Assembly (NCBI RefSeq): GCF_027625935.1
Contig: NZ_CP115300.1
Location: forward strand, 8,680,001-8,744,000
DNA: 64,000 nucleotides
Source of the DNA: Streptomyces camelliae
GTDB taxonomy: Bacteria; Actinomycetota; Actinomycetes; Streptomycetales; Streptomycetaceae
Reading direction: 5' to 3'
The notes below the pieces were generated by a model, which saw only the letters and a program-made list of their open reading frames with translations, had not been told where the DNA came from and did no database searches. A program made the position numbers and the translations under genes. Position 1 is the stretch's first letter. Each line of letters begins with the position of its first letter. Positions 27,310 to 35,523 of this stretch are shown one piece after another.

Positions 27310-28299
27310 GTGAGCAACGTGGAAATCGACCCTGCGGCCTTGAGGTGCGGATCGCCGACCGACGGCGACCGGCCGGATCGGGAGCCCTCGGTCGATGTGC
27401 TGTCCGCGCGCGAGGTGCCCTTGGGCGGTCCGCGTGCGCTGCGCGTGCGGCGGACGCTGCCGCAGCGCTCCCGGACGCTGATCGGAGCCTGGTGCTTCGC
27501 GGATCACTACGGCCCCGCCGATGTCGCCGCGACGGGCGGCATGGACGTGCCCCCGCATCCGCACACCGGGCTGCAGACGGTGAGCTGGCTGTTCAGCGGG
27601 GAGATCGAGCACCGCGACAGTCTTGGCACCCGCGCCTTGATCCGGCCCGGCGAGATGAACCTCATGACCGGCGGATACGGCATCTGCCGCTCCGAGGTCT
27701 CCACCCCGCGCACCACCGTCCTCCACGGCGTCCAACTCTGGGTGGCGCTTCCCGAGGAGCACCGGAACACCGACCGCGACTTCCAGCATCACGTGCCCGA
27801 GCCGGTGCGGACCGACGGGGCCGAGATCAGGGTGTTCCTGGGCTCGCTCGCCGGAACCACCTCACCGGTGCGGACCTTCACACCCCTGCTCGGCGCCGAG
27901 ATCACCCTCGGACCGGGTGCGTCACTCGACCTCGCCGTGGACCCCTCCTTCGAGCACGGTCTCCTCGTGGACAGCGGCGACGTCCGTCTGATCGACACGG
28001 TGCTGCGGCCGGCGGAACTCGGCTACGTTCCCTGCGGCACCGGCGTCCTGACAGTGGTGAACGAGTCGGACGCTCCGGCGCGGGCGGTCCTGCTGGGAGG
28101 GCCTCCCTTCGAGGAGCAGATCGTCATGTGGTGGAACTTCATCGGGCGCAGCCACGAGGACATCGTGCGGGCCCGGGAGGAGTGGGAGGCCTCCTCCGAC
28201 CGTTTCGGAGCCGTCGAGGGCTTTCCGGGCGGCCGCCTTCCCGCTCCGCAGCTGCCGAACGCGATCATCACCCCGCGCGGGAACCCCGCGCGCCGCTGA
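27310..28299 (+). CDS. Pirin family protein
   Basis: The 329-residue bicupin has the pirin N-domain with the metal-binding cluster VPPHPHTGLQTVSWLFSGEIEHRDS (two His of HPH, a later His) and a C-domain. Pirins of bacteria include iron-dependent quercetin 2,3-dioxygenases and redox-sensitive regulators. The GTG at 27310 is chosen because it begins the natural N-terminus; the open frame to 27292 has no support. It follows a MarR regulator and a MarR-type palindrome, a common arrangement for stress-induced detoxification genes. The substrate cannot be told. Confidence 0.82.
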   Translation: MSNVEIDPAALRCGSPTDGDRPDREPSVDVLSAREVPLGGPRALRVRRTLPQRSRTLIGAWCFADHYGPADVAATGGMDVPPHPHTGLQTVSWLFSGEIEHRDSLGTRALIRPGEMNLMTGGYGICRSEVSTPRTTVLHGVQLWVALPEEHRNTDRDFQHHVPEPVRTDGAEIRVFLGSLAGTTSPVRTFTPLLGAEITLGPGASLDLAVDPSFEHGLLVDSGDVRLIDTVLRPAELGYVPCGTGVLTVVNESDAPARAVLLGGPPFEEQIVMWWNFIGRSHEDIVRAREEWEASSDRFGAVEGFPGGRLPAPQLPNAIITPRGNPARR

Positions 28300-28324
28300 C
28301 CTGCCGCGCCGGCGGGGGAGGGCC

Positions 28325-28531
28325 ATGTTCTCCTCCGCCGACGCACACGCGATGCTTCAGCACCGGGCCGCCGGGCGGGTGGACCTGATGGACGGGACCG
28401 CGGCACCACGGCCCCGTCTCTCCACACCCCGCCAACTCGACCTGGCCCAGGCCGAGTCCCGCCGCCGCGGTTTCAGTCCTGCTGGGCGGTCGCCCGTGCG
28501 AGGCTGTCCTCGATCCGTCCCAGGACCTTGA
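28325..28531 (+). CDS. Possible small protein, 68 aa
   Basis: A frame starting MFSSADAHAMLQHRAAG has a good ribosome-binding site (GGGGGAGGG, 6 nt upstream) but overlaps the 3' end of the convergent MarR gene by 59 nt. Its first ~50 residues have plausible composition; the tail reads like antisense sequence. It may be the truncated start of a small protein. Confidence 0.25.
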   Translation: MFSSADAHAMLQHRAAGRVDLMDGTAAPRPRLSTPRQLDLAQAESRRRGFSPAGRSPVRGCPRSVPGP

Positions 28532-29000
28532 GGGCCTCGGCCCGTTCCTCGGGGGTCAGCTCATCGGCGACGCTGGACTCCAGGTCGAGCCACACGCGTT
28601 CCACCTCGCGCCGCAGGGCCATGCTGGCGACCGTGGGTTCGATGATCGTGACCCGCTTGTCGCTGGGGGAGGAGCGGCGGCGGACGAACCCCGCGTTCTC
28701 CAGGCGCCGAATGGTACGGGTCATGGTGGCGGCGTCGGAGCCGAGCAGACGGACGAGGTCGGTCTGACGTTGGGGGCCGCGGTCCCACAGCTGCATCATG
28801 ACCAGTTCCTGGCTGGTGTGCAGGCCGACGCGGCGCAGCAGCTGCCCCGCGAGCATGCGGTGCAGGCGGGCCACGCGGAAGATCGCATGGCTCACGGGGC
28901 CGGCCGCGACGGAAGGCGGCAGCGGCATGGGGGCGCCAGCCGATGCCGTGGCGTCCTCTGGGGTCGACCGACAGGTCCCCTCGTCCTCCGGCTGGCACAT
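28473..29000 (-). CDS. MarR-family transcriptional regulator (divergent from Old Yellow Enzyme gene)
   Basis: The 175-residue protein has a MarR core: GLHTSQELVMMQLWDRGPQRQTDLVRLLGSD, TRTIRRLENAGFVRRRSSPSDKRVTIIEPT. The ATG at 29000 has GAGGAAG upstream; the frame open to 29129 is unconserved. Two cysteines sit in the N-terminal extension (MCQPEDEGTC), a possible redox or electrophile sensor. It is divergent from the Old Yellow Enzyme gene, whose promoter carries the palindrome at 29156-29176. The natural reading is that it represses that gene until an electrophile or quinone appears. Confidence 0.8.
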   Translation of the reverse strand: MCQPEDEGTCRSTPEDATASAGAPMPLPPSVAAGPVSHAIFRVARLHRMLAGQLLRRVGLHTSQELVMMQLWDRGPQRQTDLVRLLGSDAATMTRTIRRLENAGFVRRRSSPSDKRVTIIEPTVASMALRREVERVWLDLESSVADELTPEERAEALKVLGRIEDSLARATAQQD

Positions 29001-29155
29001 GTCTTCCTCGCTGAACGGGGTCTGAAGCTGGTTGAGCAAGGAAAGGCTACCGCTCCCTCGGGACTGGAGAGACGTCGGGACGCATTCCGTGTGTACAGGG
29101 CAAAACCCGGATGAGGTGACGTGGATCACTGGCGTGACGGGACGTCTGCGTGGTG

Positions 29156-29176
29156 TTTACTTGTTCGGACAGTAAA
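29156..29176. promoter_or_regulatory. Palindromic operator upstream of the Old Yellow Enzyme gene
   Basis: Arms TTTACT (29156-29161) and AGTAAA (29171-29176) flank TGTTCGGAC, giving a symmetric MarR-type site about 72 nt before the enzyme start. A partly matching sequence, TTGTTCGAACAG, occurs at 30387-30398. Confidence 0.6.
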
Positions 29177-29248
29177 TGGCGCGATCGGCGCCAGTCCGTC
29201 ACGGGCCGCCGGAAAGCGGCGGCCTGCTGTGAGACAAGGAATGTGAGC

Positions 29249-30322
29249 ATGTCGACGGCTTTCCAGCCCTACGAGCTCAACGGCAAGCGTCTGGCCAACC
29301 GCATCGTGATGGCCCCGATGACCCGCAGCCGTGCGTACGGTCCCGGGCACTCCCCGACCGACCTGGTGGCCACCTACTACGCGCAGCGGGCGGGCGCCGG
29401 TCTGATCGTCACGGAAGGCGTCCAGCCCTCGGTGGCCGGCCAGGGCTACCCCGACACCCCGGGTGTCCACTCCGCGGAGCAGGTCGAGGCCTGGCGCAAG
29501 GTCACCGACGCCGTACACGCCGAGGGCGGTGTGATCTACCTGCAGCTCATGCACACCGGCCGGGTCGGTCACCCGAGCCTGATGGGTCTTCAGCCGGTCG
29601 GCCCGTCCGCGGTCACGGCCAAGGGGCAGGTCTACACGCATGAGGGTCCGCAGGACTTCGTGACGCCGAAGGAGCTCACCGAGGCCGAGATCCTGGAGAC
29701 GGTCGCCGACTACGCCGCCGCTGCGCGCAACGCGATCGAAGCCGGCTTCGACGGCGTCGAGCTGCACGGCGCCAACGGCTACCTGATCCACCAGTTCCTC
29801 GCCCCCAACTCCAACCAGCGCACCGACGGCTGGGGCGGTTCCCCGCAGGCCCGCATCCGCTTCGCCGTCGAGACCGCCAAGGCCGTCGCCGAGGCGATCG
29901 GCGCGGACAAGGTTGGCTTCCGCATCTCCCCCGGGAACCCCTACAACGACATCGACGAGTCCGACCGGACCGACGTGGAGGCCACCTACACGGCCCTGGT
30001 CGACGCGCTCGCCCCGCTCGGCCTGGCCTACCTCCACCAGATGGAAGCCCCCGAGATCCGCGACCTCACCGTCCGGCTGCGCAAGCAGTGGCCGGGTACC
30101 TTCATCCTCAACCCCTTCACCGCCCCCCGCCCCACGGGCCCGGAGGAGCTGCAGCTGATCGAGGACGGTGTCGCCGACCTGATCTCCTACGGCGCCCTGT
30201 TCCTGGCCAACCCGGACCTGCCCCGGCGGCTCGCCGCAGGTGGCCCGTTCAACGCGCCGGACCCCGCCACCTTCTTCGGCGGGGACCACCGCGGCTTCAC
30301 CGATTACCCGACCCACGGCTGA
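29249..30322 (+). CDS. Old Yellow Enzyme family ene-reductase (NemA/alkene reductase)
   Basis: The 357-residue FMN enzyme reduces activated C=C bonds or nitro compounds with NAD(P)H. The barrel begins LANRIVMAPMTRSRA; the active-site pair is in DGVELHGANGYLIHQFL, followed by NQRTDGWGGS for FMN binding, and the C-terminus holds ISYGALFLANPDLPRRL. ATG at 29249 has AAGGA about 8 nt upstream and starts the conserved MSTAFQPYELNGKRLANR. Divergent MarR gene and palindrome suggest induction by electrophiles. Confidence 0.9.
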   Translation: MSTAFQPYELNGKRLANRIVMAPMTRSRAYGPGHSPTDLVATYYAQRAGAGLIVTEGVQPSVAGQGYPDTPGVHSAEQVEAWRKVTDAVHAEGGVIYLQLMHTGRVGHPSLMGLQPVGPSAVTAKGQVYTHEGPQDFVTPKELTEAEILETVADYAAAARNAIEAGFDGVELHGANGYLIHQFLAPNSNQRTDGWGGSPQARIRFAVETAKAVAEAIGADKVGFRISPGNPYNDIDESDRTDVEATYTALVDALAPLGLAYLHQMEAPEIRDLTVRLRKQWPGTFILNPFTAPRPTGPEELQLIEDGVADLISYGALFLANPDLPRRLAAGGPFNAPDPATFFGGDHRGFTDYPTHG

Positions 30323-30383
30323 TCCTCGGCCGCCAGTCCCTGCGCGAGTGCGCCCGGGCGGTCGTCCGGCCGGGCGCGTGCGT

Positions 30384-30398
30384 TAGTTGTTCGAACAG
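30384..30398. promoter_or_regulatory. Second operator-like site downstream of the Old Yellow Enzyme gene
   Basis: TAGTTGTTCGAACAG includes the perfect palindrome TGTTCGAACA and repeats 11 of 12 bases of the 29161-29172 operator core. No start follows within the 66 nt before the convergent CDF gene ends, so it may be left from a lost gene copy. Confidence 0.4.
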
Positions 30399-30464
30399 GC
30401 GGCTTGGCAAACCCGAGGACGGCGTCGGCGCGGCGGCGACCGCCCGCAGGCTGAGAAGCCGGAA

Positions 30465-31415
30465 TCAGGGGCTCTCCTCGGGGCCGGGGGCCTCGGTGAT
30501 GTCCAGGAAGACATGTTCGGCCTGGGGCCACTTGGTGGTGATCCGGCGCTTGAGCCGCACACAGACCAGCTCGACCTCCTCGCTGTCGAGCCCCGGCACC
30601 AGATCGACGCGGGCGGCCACCAGGACCACGTCCATCCCCAGCCGCATCGTCAGCAGCGCGGCGACCCTGTCGATCTCGTCCTGGGACGCGAGGAAGTCCC
30701 CGATGCGGTCGCGCAGTTCCGTGTCGACGGCCTCGCCGATCAGCCGGTCCCGCGCCTCCCGGGCCAGCCGGTAGGCCACGCACAGCAGGAGGGCGCCGAT
30801 CCCTATGGACGCGCCGGCCTCCCAGGCGACCTGCCCGGTCACCAGGTGCAGCCCGAGACCGGCCGCCGCGAGAAGCACACCCGTCACCGCGGTCGCGTCC
30901 TCAGCGATCACCGTGCGCAGCGCCGGGTCGGTCGCGCCCTCCCGGTGCCGGCGCGCCTGGTGCACGGCGCGGAGCAGGGAGGCGCCGTCGGCCAGCAGGG
31001 CGACCCCGAGCACCGCCAGTCCCGCGAGGTAACCCGTCAGCGATTCCTGCCGGTTGGTACGCAGCGCCTGCGCGCCCTGGTACACCGAGAAGCAGCCGCC
31101 CATGACGAAGATCCCCACCGCGGCCAGCAGCGCCCAGAAGTAACGCTCCTTTCCGTAGCCGAACGGATGACGGTCGTCGGCGGGCCGCTTGCTGCGGCGT
31201 AGGGCGATGAGAAGGAACACCTCGTTCAGGCTGTCCGCGACCGAGTGCGCCGCCTCCGACAGCAGCGCGGGCGACCCGGCGAAGAGCCCGGCGACCGCCT
31301 TGGCCGCGGCGATCACGAGGTTGGCCGCGAGGGCGACGAGGACGGTGACCCGGGTTCGCAGGTCCCGGGCCATGGAGTTCCGGCCGCGCTTCCCGTCGGT
31401 GTCCTTCCCCAACAC
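30465..31415 (-). CDS. Cation diffusion facilitator (CDF) transporter
   Basis: The 316-residue protein has the CDF membrane domain: LVIAAAKAVAGLFAGSPALLSEAAHSVADSLNEVFLL carries the HxxxD metal site of helix 2, and RHPFGYGKERYFWALLAAV is typical of the loop after it. A cytoplasmic C-terminal domain ends IDRVAALLTMRLGMDVVLVAARVDL. It would export divalent cations such as Zn, Fe or Mn using the proton gradient. The start could be GTG 31415 (GGAGG close upstream) or ATG 31373. A second CDF, of the His-rich type, is at 54143. Confidence 0.82.
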   Translation of the reverse strand: MLGKDTDGKRGRNSMARDLRTRVTVLVALAANLVIAAAKAVAGLFAGSPALLSEAAHSVADSLNEVFLLIALRRSKRPADDRHPFGYGKERYFWALLAAVGIFVMGGCFSVYQGAQALRTNRQESLTGYLAGLAVLGVALLADGASLLRAVHQARRHREGATDPALRTVIAEDATAVTGVLLAAAGLGLHLVTGQVAWEAGASIGIGALLLCVAYRLAREARDRLIGEAVDTELRDRIGDFLASQDEIDRVAALLTMRLGMDVVLVAARVDLVPGLDSEEVELVCVRLKRRITTKWPQAEHVFLDITEAPGPEESP

Positions 31416-31675
31416 AGCCCTCCAGCCTGCCGTACGGACCCGGCCGTACGACTCGTGCCGCGGACGCGAGGTGACCGGGCGCGGATCTCGGGCCGGCCGC
31501 ATGCGGCGCGACACCGGCGCGGCCGCCAGGGCCCGACGTCCGCCTCTGCCCGGCGAATGCCCCGGTGAGCGCCGTTCATGCGGGGGCATGGAGCCCACCC
31601 CGTCCACAGGTGTGCCGACGGCGCGCACCGAGGGGAGCGAGCCGGGTGCGTGCGCGTGGTGAAGCGGGCGGTGCG

Positions 31676-31681
31676 GGGTAC
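31676..31681 (+). promoter_or_regulatory. SigB-type -10 element (GGGTAC) upstream of CBS gene
   Basis: GGGTAC lies 53 nt before the CBS protein start, within GCGGGGTACCCGGC. It matches the -10 element of SigB/SigF-type promoters in Streptomyces. The -35 (G-N-N-T, 14-16 nt upstream) is not exact. The 318-nt gap 31416-31734 holds nothing else recognisable. Confidence 0.4.
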
Positions 31682-31734
31682 CCGGCGCGGGAGCGCGGTG
31701 ACAGGGCCGGGCCCGGGCCTGGAAGGGGGCCGCA

Positions 31735-32166
31735 ATGGTCAGGAAGGTGCGCGAGGTCATGACCGACGCTCCGACAGCCGTGGACGCCCGGGCATCGGTG
31801 ACAGCCGTGGCCCAGGTGATGCGCAACCGGGGGATCGACCTCGTCATGGTGGTGGCCGACGGACATCTGATCGGGCTGGTCAGCGGCCGCGATCTGCTGG
31901 TCGGTGCCGTCGCGGACGGGGCCGACCCGCGGCGGGTGCCCGTGGCCCGGTCGGTGCCCGGGGAACTGGTCACGGTGACGGTGGACGAGGACATCGCTCA
32001 CGCCGCCATGAGGATGCGCGAGCGGTCGGCCCGGTACGCCGCGGTGACCGTCGACGGTGAACCCGTGGGTCTCGTCTGCGCCGACGACCCGGCCCTCGGG
32101 GCGACCTGGGCCCCCACCGTGGCACCGACGCCGGAACTGCACGGCAGAGTCGTACCCGGCGCGTGA
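31735..32166 (+). CDS. CBS-pair domain protein
   Basis: The 143-residue protein is a tandem CBS module: VREVMTDAPTAVDARASVTAVAQVMRNRGIDLVMVV, LIGLVSGRDLLVGAVADG, then a second motif (SVPGELVTVTVDEDIAHAAMRMRE). CBS pairs bind adenine nucleotides and usually regulate other proteins. The C-terminal tail (LGATWAPTVAPTPEL) is short. It starts a run of small stress-type genes with PfpI and a second CBS protein, all on the plus strand, with a SigB-like -10 element upstream. Confidence 0.8.
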   Translation: MVRKVREVMTDAPTAVDARASVTAVAQVMRNRGIDLVMVVADGHLIGLVSGRDLLVGAVADGADPRRVPVARSVPGELVTVTVDEDIAHAAMRMRERSARYAAVTVDGEPVGLVCADDPALGATWAPTVAPTPELHGRVVPGA

Positions 32167-32230
32167 CCGCGACACGGCGCAGAACCGCATGACACGGACA
32201 GCGAACACCGGAGAGGAGAGTCGACCGATC

Positions 32231-32779
32231 ATGCGTATCGCGTTTCTGACAGCGCCCGAAGGCGTCGAGCAGGTGGAGCTCACCGAACCCTGGCAGGCGG
32301 CCCTCGCGGCCGGTCACGAGCCGGTGCTGGTGTCGACGCGTGCCGGTCAGATACAGGCCTTCCACCACCTCGACAGGGCGGACACGTTCACGGTGGACGA
32401 GGTCGTCGGTGACGCGTCGGCCGAGTCCTTCGACGGCCTGGTGCTGCCGGGCGGGGTCGCCAATCCGGACTTCCTGCGGATGAACGACAAGGCCGTCGCG
32501 TTCGTGAAGGACTTCTTCGAGCAGGGCCGCCCGGTCGCCGCGATCTGTCATGCGCCCTGGACCCTGGTCGAGGCGGACGTGGTGCGGGGGCGTGAACTGA
32601 CGTCGTGGCCGAGTCTGCGGACCGACATCCGCAACGCGGGCGGCACCTGGGTCGACGAGCAGGTCAAGATCTGCGACCACGGGAGCAACAAGCTGGTCAC
32701 CAGCCGCAAGCCGGACGACCTGAAGGCGTTCTGCGAGAGCTATCTGGACGTGTTCGAGGACGAGGCGGCGGGACGCTGA
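32231..32779 (+). CDS. DJ-1/PfpI family protein
   Basis: The 182-residue protein has the DJ-1/PfpI fold: RIAFLTAPEGVEQVELTEPW, then FDGLVLPGGVANPDFLRM, and the nucleophile cysteine in PVAAICHAPWTLVEADVVRGR. Members are glyoxalase-III/deglycase-like or chaperones that respond to stress. ATG at 32231 has GGAGAG about 10 nt upstream. It lies between two CBS-domain genes in the same direction, probably in one stress-induced unit. Confidence 0.85.
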   Translation: MRIAFLTAPEGVEQVELTEPWQAALAAGHEPVLVSTRAGQIQAFHHLDRADTFTVDEVVGDASAESFDGLVLPGGVANPDFLRMNDKAVAFVKDFFEQGRPVAAICHAPWTLVEADVVRGRELTSWPSLRTDIRNAGGTWVDEQVKICDHGSNKLVTSRKPDDLKAFCESYLDVFEDEAAGR

Positions 32780-32873
32780 CCGCGACCCGCCGAGTTCATC
32801 TCACGTTCTGTACGACGGAGGGAGGGCGGTAAAGGCCGCTCTCCCCGTTTCTCCGGAATGCGAGGGAGGAAGC

Positions 32874-33293
32874 ATGACCCAGCATGTTCGCGACATCATG
32901 ACGAAGGACCTCGTCACGGTGGCTCCGCTGACATCGGTGGTCGACGTCGCCCAGCTGATGCGCCGTGAGGACATCGGCGATGTGCTCGTGGTCGAGGACG
33001 GTCATCTGCGCGGCATGGTGACCGACCGGGATCTCGTCGTCCGCGTCATGGCAGAAGGCGGCAACCCCGGCGACCGGACCGTGGCGAGCGCGTGCAGCGA
33101 AGACCTGCTCACGGTCGGCCCCGGCGACACCGTCGGCGACGTCATCGGGCTCATGCGGGAGCACGCGGTGCGCCGGGTGCCCGTGGTCGAGGGCGACCGC
33201 CCCGTCGGAATCGTCTCCCTGGGAGACCTGGCCATCGAGCGGGATCCCGGCTCCGCGCTCGGGGACATCAGCGCGGCCCGGCCCGACGGGTGA
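32874..33293 (+). CDS. CBS-pair domain protein
   Basis: The 139-residue protein is a tandem CBS module: VRDIMTKDLVTVAPLTSVVDVAQLMRREDIGDVLVV, RGMVTDRDLVVRVMAEGG, and a second repeat (DTVGDVIGLMREHAVRRVPVVE, then PVGIVSLGDLAIERDP). It is better preserved than the CBS protein at 31735. ATG at 32874 has GAGGGAGG about 7 nt upstream. It is followed by the alpha/beta-hydrolase 26 nt on. A nucleotide-sensing role is likely; the partner is unknown. Confidence 0.85.
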   Translation: MTQHVRDIMTKDLVTVAPLTSVVDVAQLMRREDIGDVLVVEDGHLRGMVTDRDLVVRVMAEGGNPGDRTVASACSEDLLTVGPGDTVGDVIGLMREHAVRRVPVVEGDRPVGIVSLGDLAIERDPGSALGDISAARPDG

Positions 33294-33319
33294 AGCGGAA
33301 AGCCCACCGGGGTGAGCCC

Positions 33320-34132
33320 ATGCAGCGAATGACCGGGGAGGCGGCAGGCCGGCCGATGGTCGCGTGGCGGAAGGCCGGACAGGGGCCGTCGGTGGTGTGC
33401 GTGCACGGCGCGGGGGTGTCCAGCCGCGAGCTGCGTCCCCTCCTGGAGGCGCTCGGTCCCCGTCATGACGCCTGGTCCGTGGACCTCCCCGGATTCGGCG
33501 CCAACGCGGGGCCCGCGCGTCCGCTCGGACTGCGGGCGCTCGCCGACTCGCTGGCCGACTGGCTGACGGCCGTGGGCCTGGACCAGCTGACGGCCGTGGG
33601 CCTGGACCAGGCGGTCCTGCTCGGCAGCTCCTTCGGCTGCCAGATCGCCGTCGATCTCGCCGTCCGCCGCCCGGAGCGAGTCACCGCCCTGGTCCTGGTC
33701 GGACCGACCGTCGACCCCGCGGCCCGTGGCTTCCTCCGCCAGCTGCTGCGCTGGGCGCACAACGCGCCCCAGGAACGGGCCTCGATGGCGCCGCTCAACC
33801 TCGCCGACTACCGGGATGCGGGACCGCGCCGCCTGGTCGAGGCGTTCGCCGAGGCACTGCGCGACCGGATCGAGGACAAGCTGCCGTACGTGCCCGTGCC
33901 CACCCTGGTGGTCCGCGGCGCCCGGGACCGGCTGGTTCCTCAGGAGTGGGCCGAGGAGGTCACCCGGCTGCTGCCGGCGGGACGGCTGGCCGTCGTGGCG
34001 GAGAGCGGCCACATGGTGCCGTACCGGCAGCCGCACGCGCTGGCCGCACTGGTGACGGACTTCCTCACCTGCCTCACCGGGGATCAGGCAACGGCCGCCG
34101 GCCGGCCGCAGGCACAGGGGCCGGCGCGGTGA
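33320..34132 (+). CDS. Alpha/beta-hydrolase with a duplicated 8-residue segment
   Basis: The 270-residue hydrolase has an oxyanion motif VVCVHGAGVSS, the nucleophile elbow LLGSSFGCQ, an acidic residue in VRGARDRLVP and a catalytic histidine in AESGHMVPY. It is cytoplasmic. Residues LTAVGLDQ occur twice in tandem before the nucleophile strand, from a perfect 24-bp duplication (33563-33610). The ATG at 33320 has GGGGTGA about 6 nt upstream. Its stop overlaps the GTG of the next gene (GTGA), so the two are coupled and likely act together. Substrate unknown. Confidence 0.8.
   Translation: MQRMTGEAAGRPMVAWRKAGQGPSVVCVHGAGVSSRELRPLLEALGPRHDAWSVDLPGFGANAGPARPLGLRALADSLADWLTAVGLDQLTAVGLDQAVLLGSSFGCQIAVDLAVRRPERVTALVLVGPTVDPAARGFLRQLLRWAHNAPQERASMAPLNLADYRDAGPRRLVEAFAEALRDRIEDKLPYVPVPTLVVRGARDRLVPQEWAEEVTRLLPAGRLAVVAESGHMVPYRQPHALAALVTDFLTCLTGDQATAAGRPQAQGPAR
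33563..33610 (+). repeat. Perfect 24-bp tandem duplication inside the hydrolase gene
   Basis: Bases 33563-33586 and 33587-33610 are identical (each begins CTGACGGCCGTGGGC). The duplication keeps the frame and adds eight residues. Perfect identity suggests it is recent. Confidence 0.9.
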
Positions 34133-35523
34133 AGGCGGCCAGATCCGTCGCGGCGTTCGACTCGGCGACCGGCATGGTGCGGGCGCTGTCCCGGTTCCTG
34201 CAGGGGCGGGACATCCCGGCCATCGGTCAGCTGCCCGCGGCCTTCGAGACGCCGATGTCCGGGCTGCTCGGCACCCTGAACCGGCTGCCGGTCCCGGTCC
34301 AGGAACGTGTCTACGCGTTCAGCGGCTGGGCCGAGGCCATACCGCAGCGCCGGGCCGGCGAGGTGCGCTCCGCGGCCCTCGCCGAGTGGATCACGGGTCA
34401 CTATCCGCAGCGCCGCTACCCGGTGATCTTCGTCGGCTCCGCCAACGGCGCCCTGGTCCATCTGGCCGCGGCACTCGACGCCCCGTGGCTGCCGCAGACC
34501 CTGCTCGTGCCCGTACGCCGGCACGGTGTGGCCCCCGACGACGCGCGCGGCGACCTGGACGCCTCCCGCGACGCGGGCCGGGCCCTGCTCGCGGCCAACC
34601 CCGACCTCGCGCTGCATCACATGCACGATCCCAACCAGGACCGTCTCATGATCGCCGGCATGACCTACTTCCGCGTCAAGTGGCTGCGTCTGCCGGAGGC
34701 ATACCGCCGCTTCATCCGGGACCTGCTGGCGCCGGGCGGACTGCTCGTCGCCGTCGACTGCACCCTGCGCTGGCCCACCACGACCGTCGACGACCGGTAC
34801 GTCTTCCAGTTCGGCGCCCTCGGCGACGCCACCGCCGAGGAGTACCACCAGGGCGGCCCGCGGGTCGCCGCCCTGCTCGCCCGCTACGGTGCCCCCACGC
34901 GCCACTGGGACCCGCCGGCGCCCGACGGCACCGGCCCCGAAGCCGAGTGGGGGCTGCGCACCGATCTCCTCGACGACATGGCGGCCTTCGCCCGGCGACA
35001 CCGACTCCGCCTGGACGCACTGCGTTTCGACAGCCCCCAGCGGCTCAGCCCCGCCGTCGCCGATCTGTGCCGTGCGGCGTACGCCGAGCGCGGTGTGCCC
35101 ACCGACCGCCTCCTGGTCGAGTCGTTCCTGCTCCTCGACCCGCGGCAGGCGCTGCGCACGGGCTCGGTGCCGTTCTGGACCGTGTTCGGCACCGAGACGT
35201 GCCGTGCCGGCCTGGAGAAGTACCTCGACGGCACCGAACCGTACGACGAGATCCGCGTCCTGCTCTTCAACCACGGCACCGAGTCCATCGGCCTGGCTCC
35301 GGCGGAGGAATGGCGGCGCACGGCCGCCCGGGCCCGCAAGATCGGCGTCCTGACCGGCGTCGACGCCGCCGAGTACCCCAGGGACTTCGCCGGCCTGGTC
35401 CGTTCGCACCAGGCCCTCGGCAGAATCCGCACCCGGTGGCCGCTGCCGCTCCCGCTGAACGTCGACGCGGCCGTGGAGGCCTTCACCGGACGTGAGGAGA
35501 TCACCTGGAGCCGGGTGGAGTGA
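34129..35523 (+). CDS. Conserved-looking protein of unknown function, 464 aa
   Basis: I do not recognise a family. The soluble protein starts at a GTG overlapping the hydrolase stop (GTGA). Middle segments YPVIFVGSANGALVHLAAAL and TLLVPVRRHGVAPDDARGDL look like nucleotide- or cofactor-fold strands, and LAPGGLLVAVDCTLRWPTTTVDDRYVFQFGALGD resembles the edge of a methyltransferase-like sheet without a clear SAM motif. QNQDRLMIAGMTYFRVKWLRLPEAYRRFI includes many aromatic residues. It is translationally coupled to the hydrolase and lies in the stress block. Its end overlaps the convergent sigma factor gene by 23 nt. Confidence 0.72.
   Translation: MKAARSVAAFDSATGMVRALSRFLQGRDIPAIGQLPAAFETPMSGLLGTLNRLPVPVQERVYAFSGWAEAIPQRRAGEVRSAALAEWITGHYPQRRYPVIFVGSANGALVHLAAALDAPWLPQTLLVPVRRHGVAPDDARGDLDASRDAGRALLAANPDLALHHMHDPNQDRLMIAGMTYFRVKWLRLPEAYRRFIRDLLAPGGLLVAVDCTLRWPTTTVDDRYVFQFGALGDATAEEYHQGGPRVAALLARYGAPTRHWDPPAPDGTGPEAEWGLRTDLLDDMAAFARRHRLRLDALRFDSPQRLSPAVADLCRAAYAERGVPTDRLLVESFLLLDPRQALRTGSVPFWTVFGTETCRAGLEKYLDGTEPYDEIRVLLFNHGTESIGLAPAEEWRRTAARARKIGVLTGVDAAEYPRDFAGLVRSHQALGRIRTRWPLPLPLNVDAAVEAFTGREEITWSRVE

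Noticed and set aside
28325..28531. Treating the 68-codon frame as a certain gene
   Set aside because: It overlaps a convergent regulator and lacks a recognised family, so it is listed only with low confidence.
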